A DNA stretch of 64,000 bases from assembly GCA_016713425.1 (NCBI GenBank), contig JADJPE010000005.1, positions 2,976,001 through 3,040,000 on the forward strand. Reading direction: 5' to 3'. Below are positions 54,950 through 63,818 of this stretch, one piece after another. Made by a program: the position numbers and the translations under genes. The notes beneath the pieces were generated by a model, which searched no databases, had not been told where the DNA came from, and worked only from the letters and a program-made list of their open reading frames with translations. The DNA is from Deltaproteobacteria bacterium (GTDB lineage Bacteria; Myxococcota; Kuafuiibacteriia; Kuafuiibacteriales; Kuafuiibacteriaceae). Position 1 is the first letter of the stretch. Each line of letters opens with the position of its first letter.

Positions 54950-55953
54950 CGCTGGGCAAGTTCGCGCCGTTCCATCGCGGACACCAACGGCTGGTGGAAA
55001 CCGCTCTGGCCGAGGTCGATGAGTTGGTCGTCATGGTCTATGCCACCGACGTGACCGACGTGCCGCTCCAGGTTCGCGCCGGCTGGATACAGAATCTGTT
55101 CCCCACGGTGCGGATCATCGAAGCCTGGGACGGCCCAGAGAGCTACGGCGACACCGCGGAAATCCGCCGCGAACAGGAGACTTATATACTCAAGAAGCTT
55201 GATGGGTTGCGCATCACGCATTTCTATTCGAGCGAATTCTATGGCGATCATGTCAGCCGGGCGCTGGGCGCTGTGGACCGCCGGGTTGACGAGGCACGTC
55301 GGGCCGTGCCTATCAGCGGGACCGCGTTGCGCGCCGATCCCTTCGCGGGCCGGCCGTATATGGCGCCACGGGTCTATGCCGACCTGATCACCAAGGTGTG
55401 TTTCATGGGGGCTCCGTCGACCGGCAAGACAACCCTCGCGCGAACCCTGGCGGAGCGGCATCAGACGGCGTGGATGCCCGAATACGGCGCAGAGTATTGG
55501 TTGGAGCACCAAGTGAACCGGCGGATCACGCTGGCGCAGTTCGAGGCGATCGCCCCCGAACACAATCACCGGGAAGATGCGCTCGTGCTGGATAGCCGTA
55601 CCTACCTCTTCTGCGATACGAACCCGATCACCACCTACGTCTTCGCCAAGGACTACCATGGCGACGCCGGTCCGGTATTAACGCGGCTGGCGCGAGAAGC
55701 CGAAAAACGGTACGACCTCTTCTTTCTCTGCGATACCGATATCCCATACGCGAACACCTGGGATCGCAGCGGTGACCCGAAGCGGAAGTGGTTCCAGAAG
55801 CAGATCGTCGGTGATCTGGCGGAGAGACGGGTGCCTTTCTTCAACGTCCGAGGCCCCTTGCATGAACGGGTCGCTTACGTGGAGGACATACTGCGCCAGC
55901 ATAAAAAGTTCGGTAACTTGCTGGATATCTGCCACTGCGACTGCGTGGGGTGA
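54934..55953 (+). CDS. nadR: NadR-like NMN adenylyltransferase / ribosylnicotinamide kinase, C-terminus altered by IS91-like element
   Basis: 339 residues from ATG 54,934 with GGAG 8 nt upstream. The N-terminal domain has the adenylyltransferase motif GKFAPFHRGHQRLVETAL and the ISGTALRADP block. The C-terminal P-loop kinase domain begins KVCFMGAPSTGKTTLARTLAERH. Together they convert nicotinamide riboside to NMN and then NAD, trapping what PnuC imports. There is no N-terminal repressor helix-turn-helix as in enteric NadR. From codon 330 onward (55,921) the frame is inside the IS91-like element, so the last ten residues (LDICHCDCVG) replace the native end. Activity is probably kept but not assured. 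Confidence 0.9.
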   Translation: MRRGLTLGKFAPFHRGHQRLVETALAEVDELVVMVYATDVTDVPLQVRAGWIQNLFPTVRIIEAWDGPESYGDTAEIRREQETYILKKLDGLRITHFYSSEFYGDHVSRALGAVDRRVDEARRAVPISGTALRADPFAGRPYMAPRVYADLITKVCFMGAPSTGKTTLARTLAERHQTAWMPEYGAEYWLEHQVNRRITLAQFEAIAPEHNHREDALVLDSRTYLFCDTNPITTYVFAKDYHGDAGPVLTRLAREAEKRYDLFFLCDTDIPYANTWDRSGDPKRKWFQKQIVGDLAERRVPFFNVRGPLHERVAYVEDILRQHKKFGNLLDICHCDCVG

Positions 55954-56309
55954 GGTCCCCGAGACCGTAGTCGTGGTCCGATCCAGTCCTGTCAGGTCAC
56001 CAAACATGCTCGAGACATATCCGCCACTCGTCGGTCGGGGGCCGGTGCGTGGCGAGGTAATCGACGCGTTCGCGAGCATTGCGCGACGAAAATGCGGGAG
56101 CATAGGAAGACGCGCGACGCCTCGCAACCAACACCCATCGCGCCATCGCGCCATCGCGCCATCGCGATATCGCTGGGGGTCGTGCGCCGTCTCCTCGCGT
56201 CGAGTGTTGAAGCGGCATGAGCACGCCTAGAGCGACCCGGCGCGAGGCTTCGCGATCGTGGGGCTTCTCGTGATCGCGGCCTTCGCGAGCGTTAGAGCTG
56301 CATGAGCGC

Positions 56310-57904
56310 GTGCGCTGCGCGCAAGCGGTTTCGGAATACAAACCACGAAAACCGGAGTCGGGAATCCTGCATCGCCTCGTCTCGACCCACTTTGACGAGT
56401 TTGTCGAAAGCTTTGAGGACCCCGATTGCCCTGAGTCCGGGTTGCCGACATTCGTCCGTAAAGAATTCGAAGGATTCCTCGACTGCGGGATCTTGGAACG
56501 CGGTTTCGTCCTTCTCTTCTGCGACCGATGCCAGCGTGAGCATGCTCTGGCCTTTTCGTGCAAGGGGCGGGCGATTTGTCCGAGCTGCGGTGCACGACGG
56601 ATGCAGGAGACGGCGGCCCATCTCGTCGATGGCGTGCTGCCCGATGTCGCGCTGCGGCAATACGTGCTGAGCCCGCCGTTCGAACTGCGCGGTCTTCTCG
56701 CGTGCAAACGACAGGTCTTGGCGAAGATGGTGAGCTTCTTCGTTCGGGCGATCTTTGAGCAACTGACCGGCTGGGCTCGATGCCAGGATCTCCCAGAACC
56801 GAAATGCGGCGCCGTCACCTTCATTCAGCGATTCACGAAGACCCTGAACATCTCACCCCATCTTCACGTGCTCGTTCTCGACGGAGTCTTCGCGAACGAA
56901 GAAGAGGGTCCCCGTTTCGTCGAATGCCCAGCCCCAACGAATCGAGACCTTCTTTCGTTGGCCCAAAGGGTCTTCAAGAAGATGGAGAAATTTCTCGCGA
57001 AGAGCGGATATCTCCGAAGCGAGTCGGACGCTCTTGAGGAAGCATCGCTGACACCCGTGGAGCGCTGGTATGTGCGGGGCCTCGCGGAGCCATCGATGCT
57101 CTCGCCAAGTCGCATCGTGGACGTCAAGTCCACGGCAAGCAAGGCTCTGCCTATATGCGGCCCGTCCGCCTTTCGCCGAAGGTCAACTTCGCATGACCGA
57201 TGATGGCCGAGTTCGGCTGACGCTTCGTCGTCCAGCGAAGAACGGCCAGGGTGCGATCGTTCTATCACCGGTTCAGTTTCTGAGGCGCCTCGCGTGGCTC
57301 GTTCCTCCCCCGGCGCAGCATCAGGTTCGCTATGCGGGAGTTCTGGCCTCGGCCTCGAAAGTGCGGCGCGCGATTGTCCCAAGGCCCGCACCGGTTCTTC
57401 AGCTCGCCTTCCCGATCGAGAACATGAGGCCTCGGGTTCAGAAACATCGCATGTCGTGGGCCAAACTGTTGGCCCGCGTCTATTCGATTGATGGAGAGCG
57501 CTGCTTGAGCTGTGGCGGCCCACTTAGGCCGATCGGTGCGGTGACTGAATCGAGTCACGTCGCGCAGACTCTCGGTCGGATGCGACGGCAGCGATGCGCT
57601 CGAGATCCCCTCAGCTCGCCCTCGATCTCTGATCGACTCTACAAACCAACCCAAGGTCCCACGCTCCGGGCCTCGGCGCTTCTTGTCCGCGCGGTCGCAC
57701 TGCTCGTCCGCTGGGGGAGAGGTACGTCTGAACGCTGCGCGCAGGCTACGGAACTCAACGGCAGTCCCGTCTTGTGGCGTTCCAAACCGGCCAGACTGCG
57801 CGCAACATGTGACTCGTCGCACACCTGCGTCGGTTCTCCGACTGCTCCGGGCATGGTATCGACGACGCATAGTGAGTCGAAGCCGATTGATTGCCCTATC
57901 GGCC
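56310..57904 (+). pseudogene. IS91-family transposase, copy 1, frameshifted
   Basis: From GTG 56,310 the frame encodes the zinc-binding N-terminus (CDRCQREHALAFSCKGRAICPSCGARRM) and the central transposase domain with the HxH-type segment NISPHLHVLVLDGVF of HUH enzymes. At about 57,143 it has one extra G compared with copy 2 (CAAGGCTC against CAAGCTC) and shifts frame. The +1-corrected continuation reads LCLYAARPPFAEGQLRMTDDGRVRLTLRRP and CLSCGGPLRPIGAVTES. With the shift repaired the frame stays open to the element end. It encodes a rolling-circle transposase; as written it is broken. Confidence 0.88.
57876..57904 (+). repeat. Terminal hairpin of the IS91-like element (copy 1)
   Basis: GCCGAT and ATCGGC bracket about 10 nt just inside the right end. 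The same motif, with small loop changes, ends the elements at 49,045, 63,696 and 63,818. Such subterminal hairpins mark the origin or terminus of IS91-type elements. Confidence 0.8.
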
Positions 57905-57905
57905 C

Positions 57906-58466
57906 ACCGAAATTTTTATCTACACCCGTGATCAGGATAATCTGTTCGCGCTGATTACCTCCGCGCTCGATCAATTGGGACTGACTATTTTCGATGCCCG
58001 GATTATCACCGGCCATAGCGGTTACACGCTGGACAGTTTCACGGTGCTGGAGGATACCGGTCTGCCGATTCAGGATCGCAGCCGCATTAAGGAAATCGTG
58101 AATACGCTGCTGCATTATCTCCAGCGCTCCGACTCGCCGCCGCCCATACCTGCCCGGCATATTTCACGGATTCAGAAGGCGTTTCAAATGCCCACGGAAG
58201 TCGCGTTCAGCGAAAATACCGCCACGGGCCGCACGGTGGTAGACCTGGTTTCCTGGGATCGTCCCGGATTGCTGTGCCGGGTCGGACAGGCATTCATGTC
58301 GTGTGGGGTGCAGCTACACAACGCTAAAATTGCGACGATTGGCGCCCGGGTCGAGGACGTGTTCTTCGTCACCGACCGTGAGAATCGTCCGTTGAACGAT
58401 CCAGTGAAGTACGCCGCATTGCGGGAAGCGCTGATCGCGCAACTGGATTCTGCGAAAGAAGATTGA
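57906..58466 (+). pseudogene. glnD: 3' fragment of glnD (PII uridylyltransferase), ACT-domain part
   Basis: 187 codons without a start, beginning TEIFIYTRDQDNLFALITSALDQLGLTIFDARIITGHSGYTLDSFTVLE and ending with TVVDLVSWDRPGLLCRVGQAFMSCGVQLHNAKIATIGARVEDVFFVT. These are the two tandem ACT domains at the C-terminus of GlnD, which sense glutamine and control PII modification. The nucleotidyltransferase and HD domains (about 700 residues) are absent: the fragment starts one base after the IS91-like end. The residue pattern and lower GC look gammaproteobacterial. Confidence 0.9.
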
Positions 58467-58556
58467 AGCGCCGTGATTTATAAAAATTTAATATTTATAA
58501 TAACTTAAACTATCCTTGGTGAGTCATTGGATGCTGTGAAAAGGCAGGAAAAGCAC
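58467..58556. other. AT-rich intergenic stretch downstream of the glnD fragment
   Basis: About 90 bp with runs such as ATTTATAAAAATTTAATATT, very different from the high-GC surroundings. It could contain a promoter for the following small frame, and it supports a foreign origin for this segment. Confidence 0.6.
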
Positions 58557-58670
58557 ATGAATGAGAAAGAACAATTGGAAAGGGAAAACAAAGCCTTGAA
58601 AGAGCAGGTAGAATTACTTGCTGGATATCTGCCACTGCGACTGCGTGGGGTGAGGTCCCCGAGACCGTAG
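58557..58670 (+). pseudogene. 5' start of a small coiled-coil gene cut by the IS91-like element
   Basis: ATG 58,557 follows AGGAAAAG and encodes MNEKEQLERENKALKEQVELL, a coiled-coil-like start. The frame then enters the IS91-like element at 58,621 and ends at TAG 58,668. The rest of the gene is missing. It is too short to assign a family. Confidence 0.55.
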
Positions 58671-59032
58671 TCGTGGTCCGATCCAGTCCTGTCAGGTCAC
58701 CAAACATGCTCGAGACATATCCGCCACTCGTCGGTCGGGGGCCGGTGCGTGGCGAGGTAATCGACGCGTTCGCGAGCATTGCGCGACGAAAATGCGGGAG
58801 CATAGGAAGACGCGCGACGCCTCGCAACCAACACCCATCGCGCCATCGCGCCATCGCGCCATCGCGATATCGCTGGGGGTCGTGCGCCGTCTCCTCGCGT
58901 CGAGTGTTGAAGCGGCATGAGCACGCCTAGAGCGACCCGGCGCGAGGCTTCGCGATCGTGGGGCTTCTCGTGATCGCGGCCTTCGCGAGCGTTAGAGCTG
59001 CATGAGCGCGTGCGCTGCGCGCAAGCGGTTTC

Positions 59033-59040
59033 GGAATACA
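59033..59040 (+). repeat. 8-bp target duplication of the IS66 element (left copy)
   Basis: GGAATACA here is repeated directly after the element at 62,125-62,132. In IS91-like copy 1 the sequence occurs once at this place (56,333-56,340), confirming it as the target site. Eight base pairs is the usual IS66 duplication. Confidence 0.95.
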
Positions 59041-59074
59041 GTAACTGACCGGTCCGCAGCGTCCGGGCCTTCCG

Positions 59075-59473
59075 ATGGCGGCGATGTTCGAGATCGCGTA
59101 CCGCGCGCGCATGCAGAAGCGAAATATCGAACCCCGCCGGACCGCCATGGAGTGGCGCAGCATCGTCGACCGCTGGCAGCGCAGTGGCCAGAGCGTGGAA
59201 GTCTTCGCCAAGAAGCACCGCCTCTCAAAGAAGTCGCTGACGTGGTGGCGATGGCGACTTCGAGCTGGCGCCACCTCGTCCACACGGTCGGGCGTGGATG
59301 AGCTCGCCTTCGTTCCGCTCACCACGTCGCTGTCTCCGTCGGAGGTCGCGCAGGCGGAGACTCGTTGGGTCCTCGAGACGGCAGCCGGCCTGCGGGTCGA
59401 GATGTCGGGTGGGACGGCGCTCGTGGTCGAGGGTCTCAGTGTCGCGCTCGAGCGCGTGCGCGGGAGGGAGTGA
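59075..59473 (+). CDS. tnpA: IS66 accessory protein TnpA
   Basis: 132 residues. A helix-turn-helix-like N-terminal part, WRSIVDRWQRSGQSVEVFAKKHRLSKKSLTWWRWRLR, is characteristic of IS66 Orf1/TnpA, followed by FVPLTT and a C-terminal V.E.A.GLRVEM.GGTALVVEGLS beta region. It is needed with TnpB for efficient IS66 transposition, probably by binding ends or regulating TnpC. It ends 3 bp before the tnpB start. The start could be a few codons downstream at the ATG in YRARMQKRN. Confidence 0.92.
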   Translation: MAAMFEIAYRARMQKRNIEPRRTAMEWRSIVDRWQRSGQSVEVFAKKHRLSKKSLTWWRWRLRAGATSSTRSGVDELAFVPLTTSLSPSEVAQAETRWVLETAAGLRVEMSGGTALVVEGLSVALERVRGRE

Positions 59474-59476
59474 GGG

Positions 59477-59818
59477 ATGCAATTCCCGACTCAGATCTAC
59501 GTTGCCACACAACCGGTCAACCTCCATCTCTCGTTCGATCGGCTCGCAGGTCTCGTGCGAGATGCGCTCGGCGGAGATCCACGCGCGGGCCACGCCTTCC
59601 TTTTCCACAACAAGCGCACGACGCATGTGAAGCTCCTCTGGCACGATGGAAGGTCGTATCGCATCCTCTACTGCCGCCTTGATCGCGGCCGCTTCCGGAT
59701 CCCGATGTCGATCCCCGCTGGCGCCGTGCACGTCGAGGTTTCGTCGCGAGAGCTCGAGCTCATCCTCGAGGGCATCGACGACAAGCTGCTTCGTTTGGCG
59801 CGAAGAACTGTTCGCTGA
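59477..59818 (+). CDS. tnpB: IS66 accessory protein TnpB
   Basis: 113 residues, the common IS66 Orf2 length. Signature segments are VATQPVNLHLSFDRLAGLVRDALGGDPRAGHAFLFHNKR and THVKLLWHDGRSYRILYCRLDRGRFRIP. This is the IS66 TnpB, unrelated to the RNA-guided TnpB of IS200/605. It is required for transposition in characterised IS66 elements; the molecular role is unknown. It lies between tnpA and tnpC. Confidence 0.95.
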   Translation: MQFPTQIYVATQPVNLHLSFDRLAGLVRDALGGDPRAGHAFLFHNKRTTHVKLLWHDGRSYRILYCRLDRGRFRIPMSIPAGAVHVEVSSRELELILEGIDDKLLRLARRTVR

Positions 59819-59873
59819 TGCAGGAAGATATTCAAGCAACACGAGATCGACGGTGCCGATGACATAGGCGTTC

Positions 59874-61541
59874 ATGAGCGGCGTTCTGTGTGTCCGCTGC
59901 GTGCGCGCAGATGAAGAGAGACAGCGTCTCCACACCACCATTCTTCAACTGCGCGCCGAGACCGCGTCCCTCACCGCGCAGCTCAAGGAGATGGCGAAGG
60001 TCAACGAGCTTCAGGCCGCTGACCTCGCTCGACTGAAGAAGGTGATCGACGGCCAGCGTCAGCCCAACCAACCCGAGCGCATCAACGAAGACTCGCTCCA
60101 GCTCGCCTTCGAGAGCGTCGTGAAAGGGCTCGAGAGTAGGCCGCTCGCAGAAGCTGCGGAGCTCGCGAAGGCTGCGGCGGACGCCCAACCGGCCGCCACG
60201 CCACCACCGAAGGGACCGCGCAAGGGGAACCGTCGTGAGCTCTGGAAGGCAGGGCTCCCTGTCATCGAAGAACGCATTGTGCCGGACGAGGTTCAGGCCT
60301 GCGGGGGTGCCGGCTGGCGTGAGCTCGAGCCCGAGGTCACAGAGCGCGTTGCATTTCGTCGATCGCGATTCGAGGTGATTCGTACGACTCGGACGAGGTG
60401 GGTGCGCGTGAGCGAGGACGAGGGCGCAACCAAAGGTCAGATCGTGGCAGCGCCGGTGCCGGACTGGGCGCTCCCCTCGATGATGGCTGACGCCAGCCTC
60501 ATCGCCGAAGTGGTGATGAACAAGTACGGATTTGCTCTCCCGCTCCATCGCCAGGAGAGGATGTCCGGGCTCCGCGGATTCTCTCTCGCGCGTTCCACGC
60601 AATACGATTGGTGTGAGTACGGCGCGTTGAAGCTCGCGCCGATCGTGTCGGCCATGCATGCCGAGTCGATCTCCGACTCCTTCATGATCGCCACCGACGC
60701 CACGTCGGCACCCGTGCGCGTATCCGGAGGCACGATCAACTGGCACGTGTTCGTGTTCATCTCCGATGTGGGTCACATCTTCTTCCGCGCGGTGCGTCGC
60801 CACGATGGGGCGTCGATCGGCGCGCTGCTTCAGGGCTTCAGAGGACACCTGCTCTCGGACGCCTCCAGTATCTACAATGGACTGCATCTCGTCGGGATCC
60901 TCGAGCTCGCATGTTGGGCGCACGTACGTAGATACTTCTGGAAGGCGACGCTGACGGAGAGCACGTTGGCATACGAAGCGCTGTCGATTATCAGCACGCT
61001 CTTCAAGGTGGTCGCTGAGTCGAATCGCATCTCGAAGCTCAGCGAGCGTGACGCGTTCCGTGTTAAACATGCTACGCCAATCGTGGACACGTTCGACGCG
61101 TGGATGAAGCAAGCAAGAACGCGCGCTGAGCCACGCGGCCGGATCGAAACAGCGCTGAACTACGCGACCAACCTCCACGATGCGCGTCGAGCGTTCCTCG
61201 CAGATCCGCGCCTGAAGTTGCACAACAACGACTCGGAGCGCGAGCTGCGATCGTTGAAGAAAGGGCTCGACAACTGGATGCACTTTGAGACCAAGGCGGG
61301 GCTCGAGGTCTACACCGTGTACCGCTCGTTGATCGCATCCTGCGCGCTGCATCGACTCAATCCGTATGACTACCTCGAGGAGGTCCTTCGACTGGTTCGG
61401 CATTGGCCGGCCGATCGGTTCGTCGAGCTGGCTCCAAAGCACTGGCTCACAACGCGGGCCGGCCTCGACGAACGACTTCGCAGAGTCATCCATCCTCCCT
61501 GGCGGCGACCCGACCCGGGTCCCATCATCAACGCTGCATAG
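59874..61541 (+). CDS. tnpC: IS66-family transposase TnpC
   Basis: 555 residues. N-terminal coiled coil (residues 11-60), a Pro/Lys linker, a zinc-finger-like region, then the DDE core: D275 in MIATDATSAPV, D329 in LLSDASSIYNGL and E455 in NNDSERELRSLKKGLDNW. The C-terminus RLNPYDYLEEVLRLVRHWPADRFVELAPKHW is the IS66 C-terminal domain. Complete and in frame. The stop is followed after 2 bp by the stop of the convergent passenger gene. Confidence 0.96.
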   Translation: MSGVLCVRCVRADEERQRLHTTILQLRAETASLTAQLKEMAKVNELQAADLARLKKVIDGQRQPNQPERINEDSLQLAFESVVKGLESRPLAEAAELAKAAADAQPAATPPPKGPRKGNRRELWKAGLPVIEERIVPDEVQACGGAGWRELEPEVTERVAFRRSRFEVIRTTRTRWVRVSEDEGATKGQIVAAPVPDWALPSMMADASLIAEVVMNKYGFALPLHRQERMSGLRGFSLARSTQYDWCEYGALKLAPIVSAMHAESISDSFMIATDATSAPVRVSGGTINWHVFVFISDVGHIFFRAVRRHDGASIGALLQGFRGHLLSDASSIYNGLHLVGILELACWAHVRRYFWKATLTESTLAYEALSIISTLFKVVAESNRISKLSERDAFRVKHATPIVDTFDAWMKQARTRAEPRGRIETALNYATNLHDARRAFLADPRLKLHNNDSERELRSLKKGLDNWMHFETKAGLEVYTVYRSLIASCALHRLNPYDYLEEVLRLVRHWPADRFVELAPKHWLTTRAGLDERLRRVIHPPWRRPDPGPIINAA

Positions 61542-61543
61542 TT

Positions 61544-61948
61544 TCATTCATCGGGCATCGACGCGCGCAGCTCAGCGATGAGCCTGCGCGCTTCCTCGTG
61601 CCGCGCAGCAATAACCACATCGAGCATGGCCTGAATCACGGGATGGAGCGCGTCGTCGACGAACGCGTGTGTTGCCGTGATGGTCAGGAGGCGCTGGCGC
61701 GGCTTCCTGTGGAGCCCGGCCCCGTAGCGTTCGCAGAGCTCGGCCACGACATGTTGGAGCTCCGGCTCTGGGATCGAGATCTGCGCTTCGATCAGTGGTG
61801 CCGACCGACTGCACCGCAGCCCGAACGCCCGAAGAGTGCGGACGGCTTCTGGCGTCGTGAGACCCGCCGCTTCGCGGTTGCTGATGCGCGCTGCGACCTC
61901 GATCTCGGCTTGGAGTATCTTGGACGGGATTTCGTTCGAGCCGGCCAC
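61544..61948 (-). CDS. Passenger protein of the IS66 element, unknown function
   Basis: 134 residues from GTG 61,948, inside the IS66 inverted repeats and convergent with tnpC. It is a soluble, mainly helical protein (NREAAGLTTPEAVRTLRAFG; ELQHVVAELCERYG; PVIQAMLDVVIAARHEEARRLIAELRAS) with a central beta-like RLLTITATHAFVDDALHPV. The helical make-up could suit a small DNA-binding or toxin/antitoxin-type protein, but I recognise no family. The codon pattern is gene-like. Confidence 0.6.
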   Translation of the reverse strand: MAGSNEIPSKILQAEIEVAARISNREAAGLTTPEAVRTLRAFGLRCSRSAPLIEAQISIPEPELQHVVAELCERYGAGLHRKPRQRLLTITATHAFVDDALHPVIQAMLDVVIAARHEEARRLIAELRASMPDE

Positions 61949-62124
61949 CGAGCGAGGTTGCCGCGGAGCGCGTCCGACGTCGATGCTCCATGCGTGCCCC
62001 GAGCGTAGACCTGGCCATCGCGTCAGAGGTCAGGAAGGTGCCGCGCCCACGAAACCGGGGTCGCTGCCACGAACCGCGCTGGATGTCATGCGCCACGAGC
62101 GAACGTGGCGGACCGGTCAGTTAC

Positions 62125-63696
62125 GGAATACAAACCACGAAAACCGGAGGCGGGAATCCTGCATCGCCTCGTCTCGACCCACTTTGACGAGTTTGTCGAA
62201 AGCTTTGAGGACCCCGATTGCCCTGAGTCCGGGTTGCCGACATTCGTCCGTAAAGAGTTTGAACGATTCCTCGACTGCGGGATCTTGGAACGCGGGTTCG
62301 TCCTTCTTTTCTGCGACCGATGCCAGCGTGAGCATGCTGTGGCCTTTTTCGTGCAAGGGGCGGGCGATTTGTCCGAGCTGCGGTGCACGACGGATGCAGG
62401 AGACGGCGGCCCATCTCGTCGATGGCGTGCTGCCCGATGTCGCGCTGCGGCAATACGTGCTGAGCCCGCCGTTCGAACTGCGCGGTCTTCTCGCGTGCAA
62501 ACGACAGGTCTTGGCGAAGATGGTGAGCTTCTTCGTTCGGGCGATCTTTGAGCAACTGACCGGCTGGGCTCGATGCCAGGATCTCCCAGAACCGAAATGC
62601 GGCGCCGTCACCTTCATTCAGCGATTCACGAAGACCCTGAACATCTCACCCCATCTTCACGTGCTCGTTCTCGACGGAGTCTTCGCGAACGAAGAAGAGG
62701 GTCCCCGATTCGTCGAATGCCCAGCCCCAACGAATCGAGACCTTCTCTCGTTGGCTCAAAGCGTTTTCAAGAAGATGGAGAAATTTCTCGCGAAGAGCGG
62801 ATATCTCCGAAGCGAGTCGGACGCTCTTGAGGAAGCATCGCTGACACCATTGGAGCGCTGGTATGTGCGCGGCCTCGCGGAGCCATCGATGCTCTCGCCA
62901 AGTCGCATCGTGGACGTCAAGTCCACGGCAAGCAAGCTCTGCCTATATGCGGCCCGTCCGCCTTTCGCCGAAGGTCAACTTCGCATGACCGATGATGGCC
63001 GAGTTCGGCTGACGCTTCGTCGTCCAGCGAAGAACGGCCAGGGTGCGATCGTTCTATCACCGGTTCAGTTTCTGAGGCGCCTCGCGTGGCTCGTTCCTCC
63101 CCCGGCGCAGCATCAGGTTCGCTATGCGGGAGTTCTGGCCTCGGCCTCGAAAGTGCGGCGCGCGATTGTCCCAAGGCCCGCACCGGTTCTTCAGCTCGCC
63201 TTCCCGATCGAGAACATGAGGCCTCGGGTTCAGAAACATCGCATGTCGTGGGCCAAACTGTTGGCCCGCGTCTATTCGATTGATGGAGAGCGCTGCTTGA
63301 GCTGTGGCGGCCCCACTTAGGCCGATCGGTGCGGTGACTGAATCGAGTCACGTCGCGCAGACTCTCGGTCGGATGCGACGGCAGCGATGCGCTCGAGATC
63401 CCCTCAGCTCGCCCTCGATCTCTGATCGACTCTACAAACCAACCCAAGGTCCCACGCTCCGGGCCTCGGCGCTTCTTGTCCGCGCGGTCGCACTGCTCGT
63501 CCGCTGGGGAGAGGTACGTCTGAACGCTGCGCGCAGGCTACGGAACTCAACGGCAGTCCCGTCTTGTGGCGTTCCAAACCGGCCAGACTGCGCGCAACAT
63601 GTGACTCGTCGCACACCTGCGTCGGTTCTCCGACTGCTCCGGGCATGGTATCGACGACGCATAGTGAGTCGAAGCCGATTGATTGCCCTATCGGCC
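62125..63696 (+). pseudogene. IS91-family transposase, copy 2, interrupted and frameshifted
   Basis: The IS66 element splits the gene at about its seventh to tenth codon. Beyond it the frame reads YKPRKPEAGILHRLVSTHFDEF but shifts at a run of five T's near 62,343-62,347 (copy 1 has four), so CDRCQREHAVAFF loses the zinc-finger frame. A second shift, an extra C at about 63,311 (GGCCCC against GGCCC), creates an early stop after CLSCGG. The G insertion that breaks copy 1 is absent here, so each copy is broken at different homopolymers. Confidence 0.88.
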
Positions 63697-63788
63697 GCAA
63701 ACCGTGACCAAGTCGAACAGCCTCGAGATTGGGGCGGGGTCTCCCAACTGGCCACATTTGGCGAAGAGCTTGTCCCGTACCAGGCCAC

Positions 63789-63818
63789 ATGTCGAAGCCG
63801 ATTGATGTCCTATCGGCC
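63789..63818 (+). mobile_element. Solo IS91-like right terminal hairpin
   Basis: TGTCGAAGCCGATTGATG followed by TCCTATCGGCC repeats the IS91-like terminus 92 bp beyond the end of copy 2. The DNA between the two termini (63,697-63,788) does not match the element. It is a lone end without a transposase. Confidence 0.8.

Larger units (their letters stand above)
55921..57904 (+). mobile_element. IS91-like element, copy 1 (1,984 bp)
   Basis: The ends are defined by comparison with copy 2 (offset exactly 2,700 bp on the left). Identity starts after the tetranucleotide CTTG at 55,917-55,920, with different DNA before it. It stops after the terminal hairpin GCCGAT...ATCGGC at 57,904, with different DNA after it. 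There is no target duplication and no terminal inverted repeat pair. These are IS91-family features (rolling-circle, insertion beside CTTG/CAAG or GTTC/GAAC). It carries one transposase gene with a frameshift. Confidence 0.9.
59041..62124 (+). mobile_element. IS66-family element (3,084 bp) with passenger gene
   Basis: Perfect 17-bp inverted ends: GTAACTGACCGGTCCGC at 59,041-59,057 and its complement at 62,108-62,124. They are flanked by the direct repeat GGAATACA. The element holds tnpA, tnpB and tnpC in the standard order on the plus strand and one extra gene on the minus strand next to the right end. All frames are open, so the element may be active. Confidence 0.96.
58621..63696 (+). mobile_element. 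IS91-like element, copy 2, interrupted by IS66 element
   Basis: The left part (58,621-59,040) is identical to 55,921-56,340. The right part (62,133-63,696) matches 56,341-57,904 with substitutions and small indels. Removing the IS66 insertion and one target duplicate gives 1,984 bp, the same length as copy 1. CTTG again precedes the left end (58,617-58,620). The element therefore transposed or was duplicated first and was then hit by IS66. Confidence 0.9.

Noticed and set aside
59477..59818. TnpB as a possible RNA-guided nuclease
   Set aside because: The 113-residue protein is the IS66 Orf2 family, which shares only the name with IS200/IS605 TnpB.
59832..61547. 571-residue open frame opposite the IS66 transposase
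   Set aside because: It mirrors tnpC on the other strand, is Arg/His/Glu-rich and has no domain; a high-GC shadow frame.
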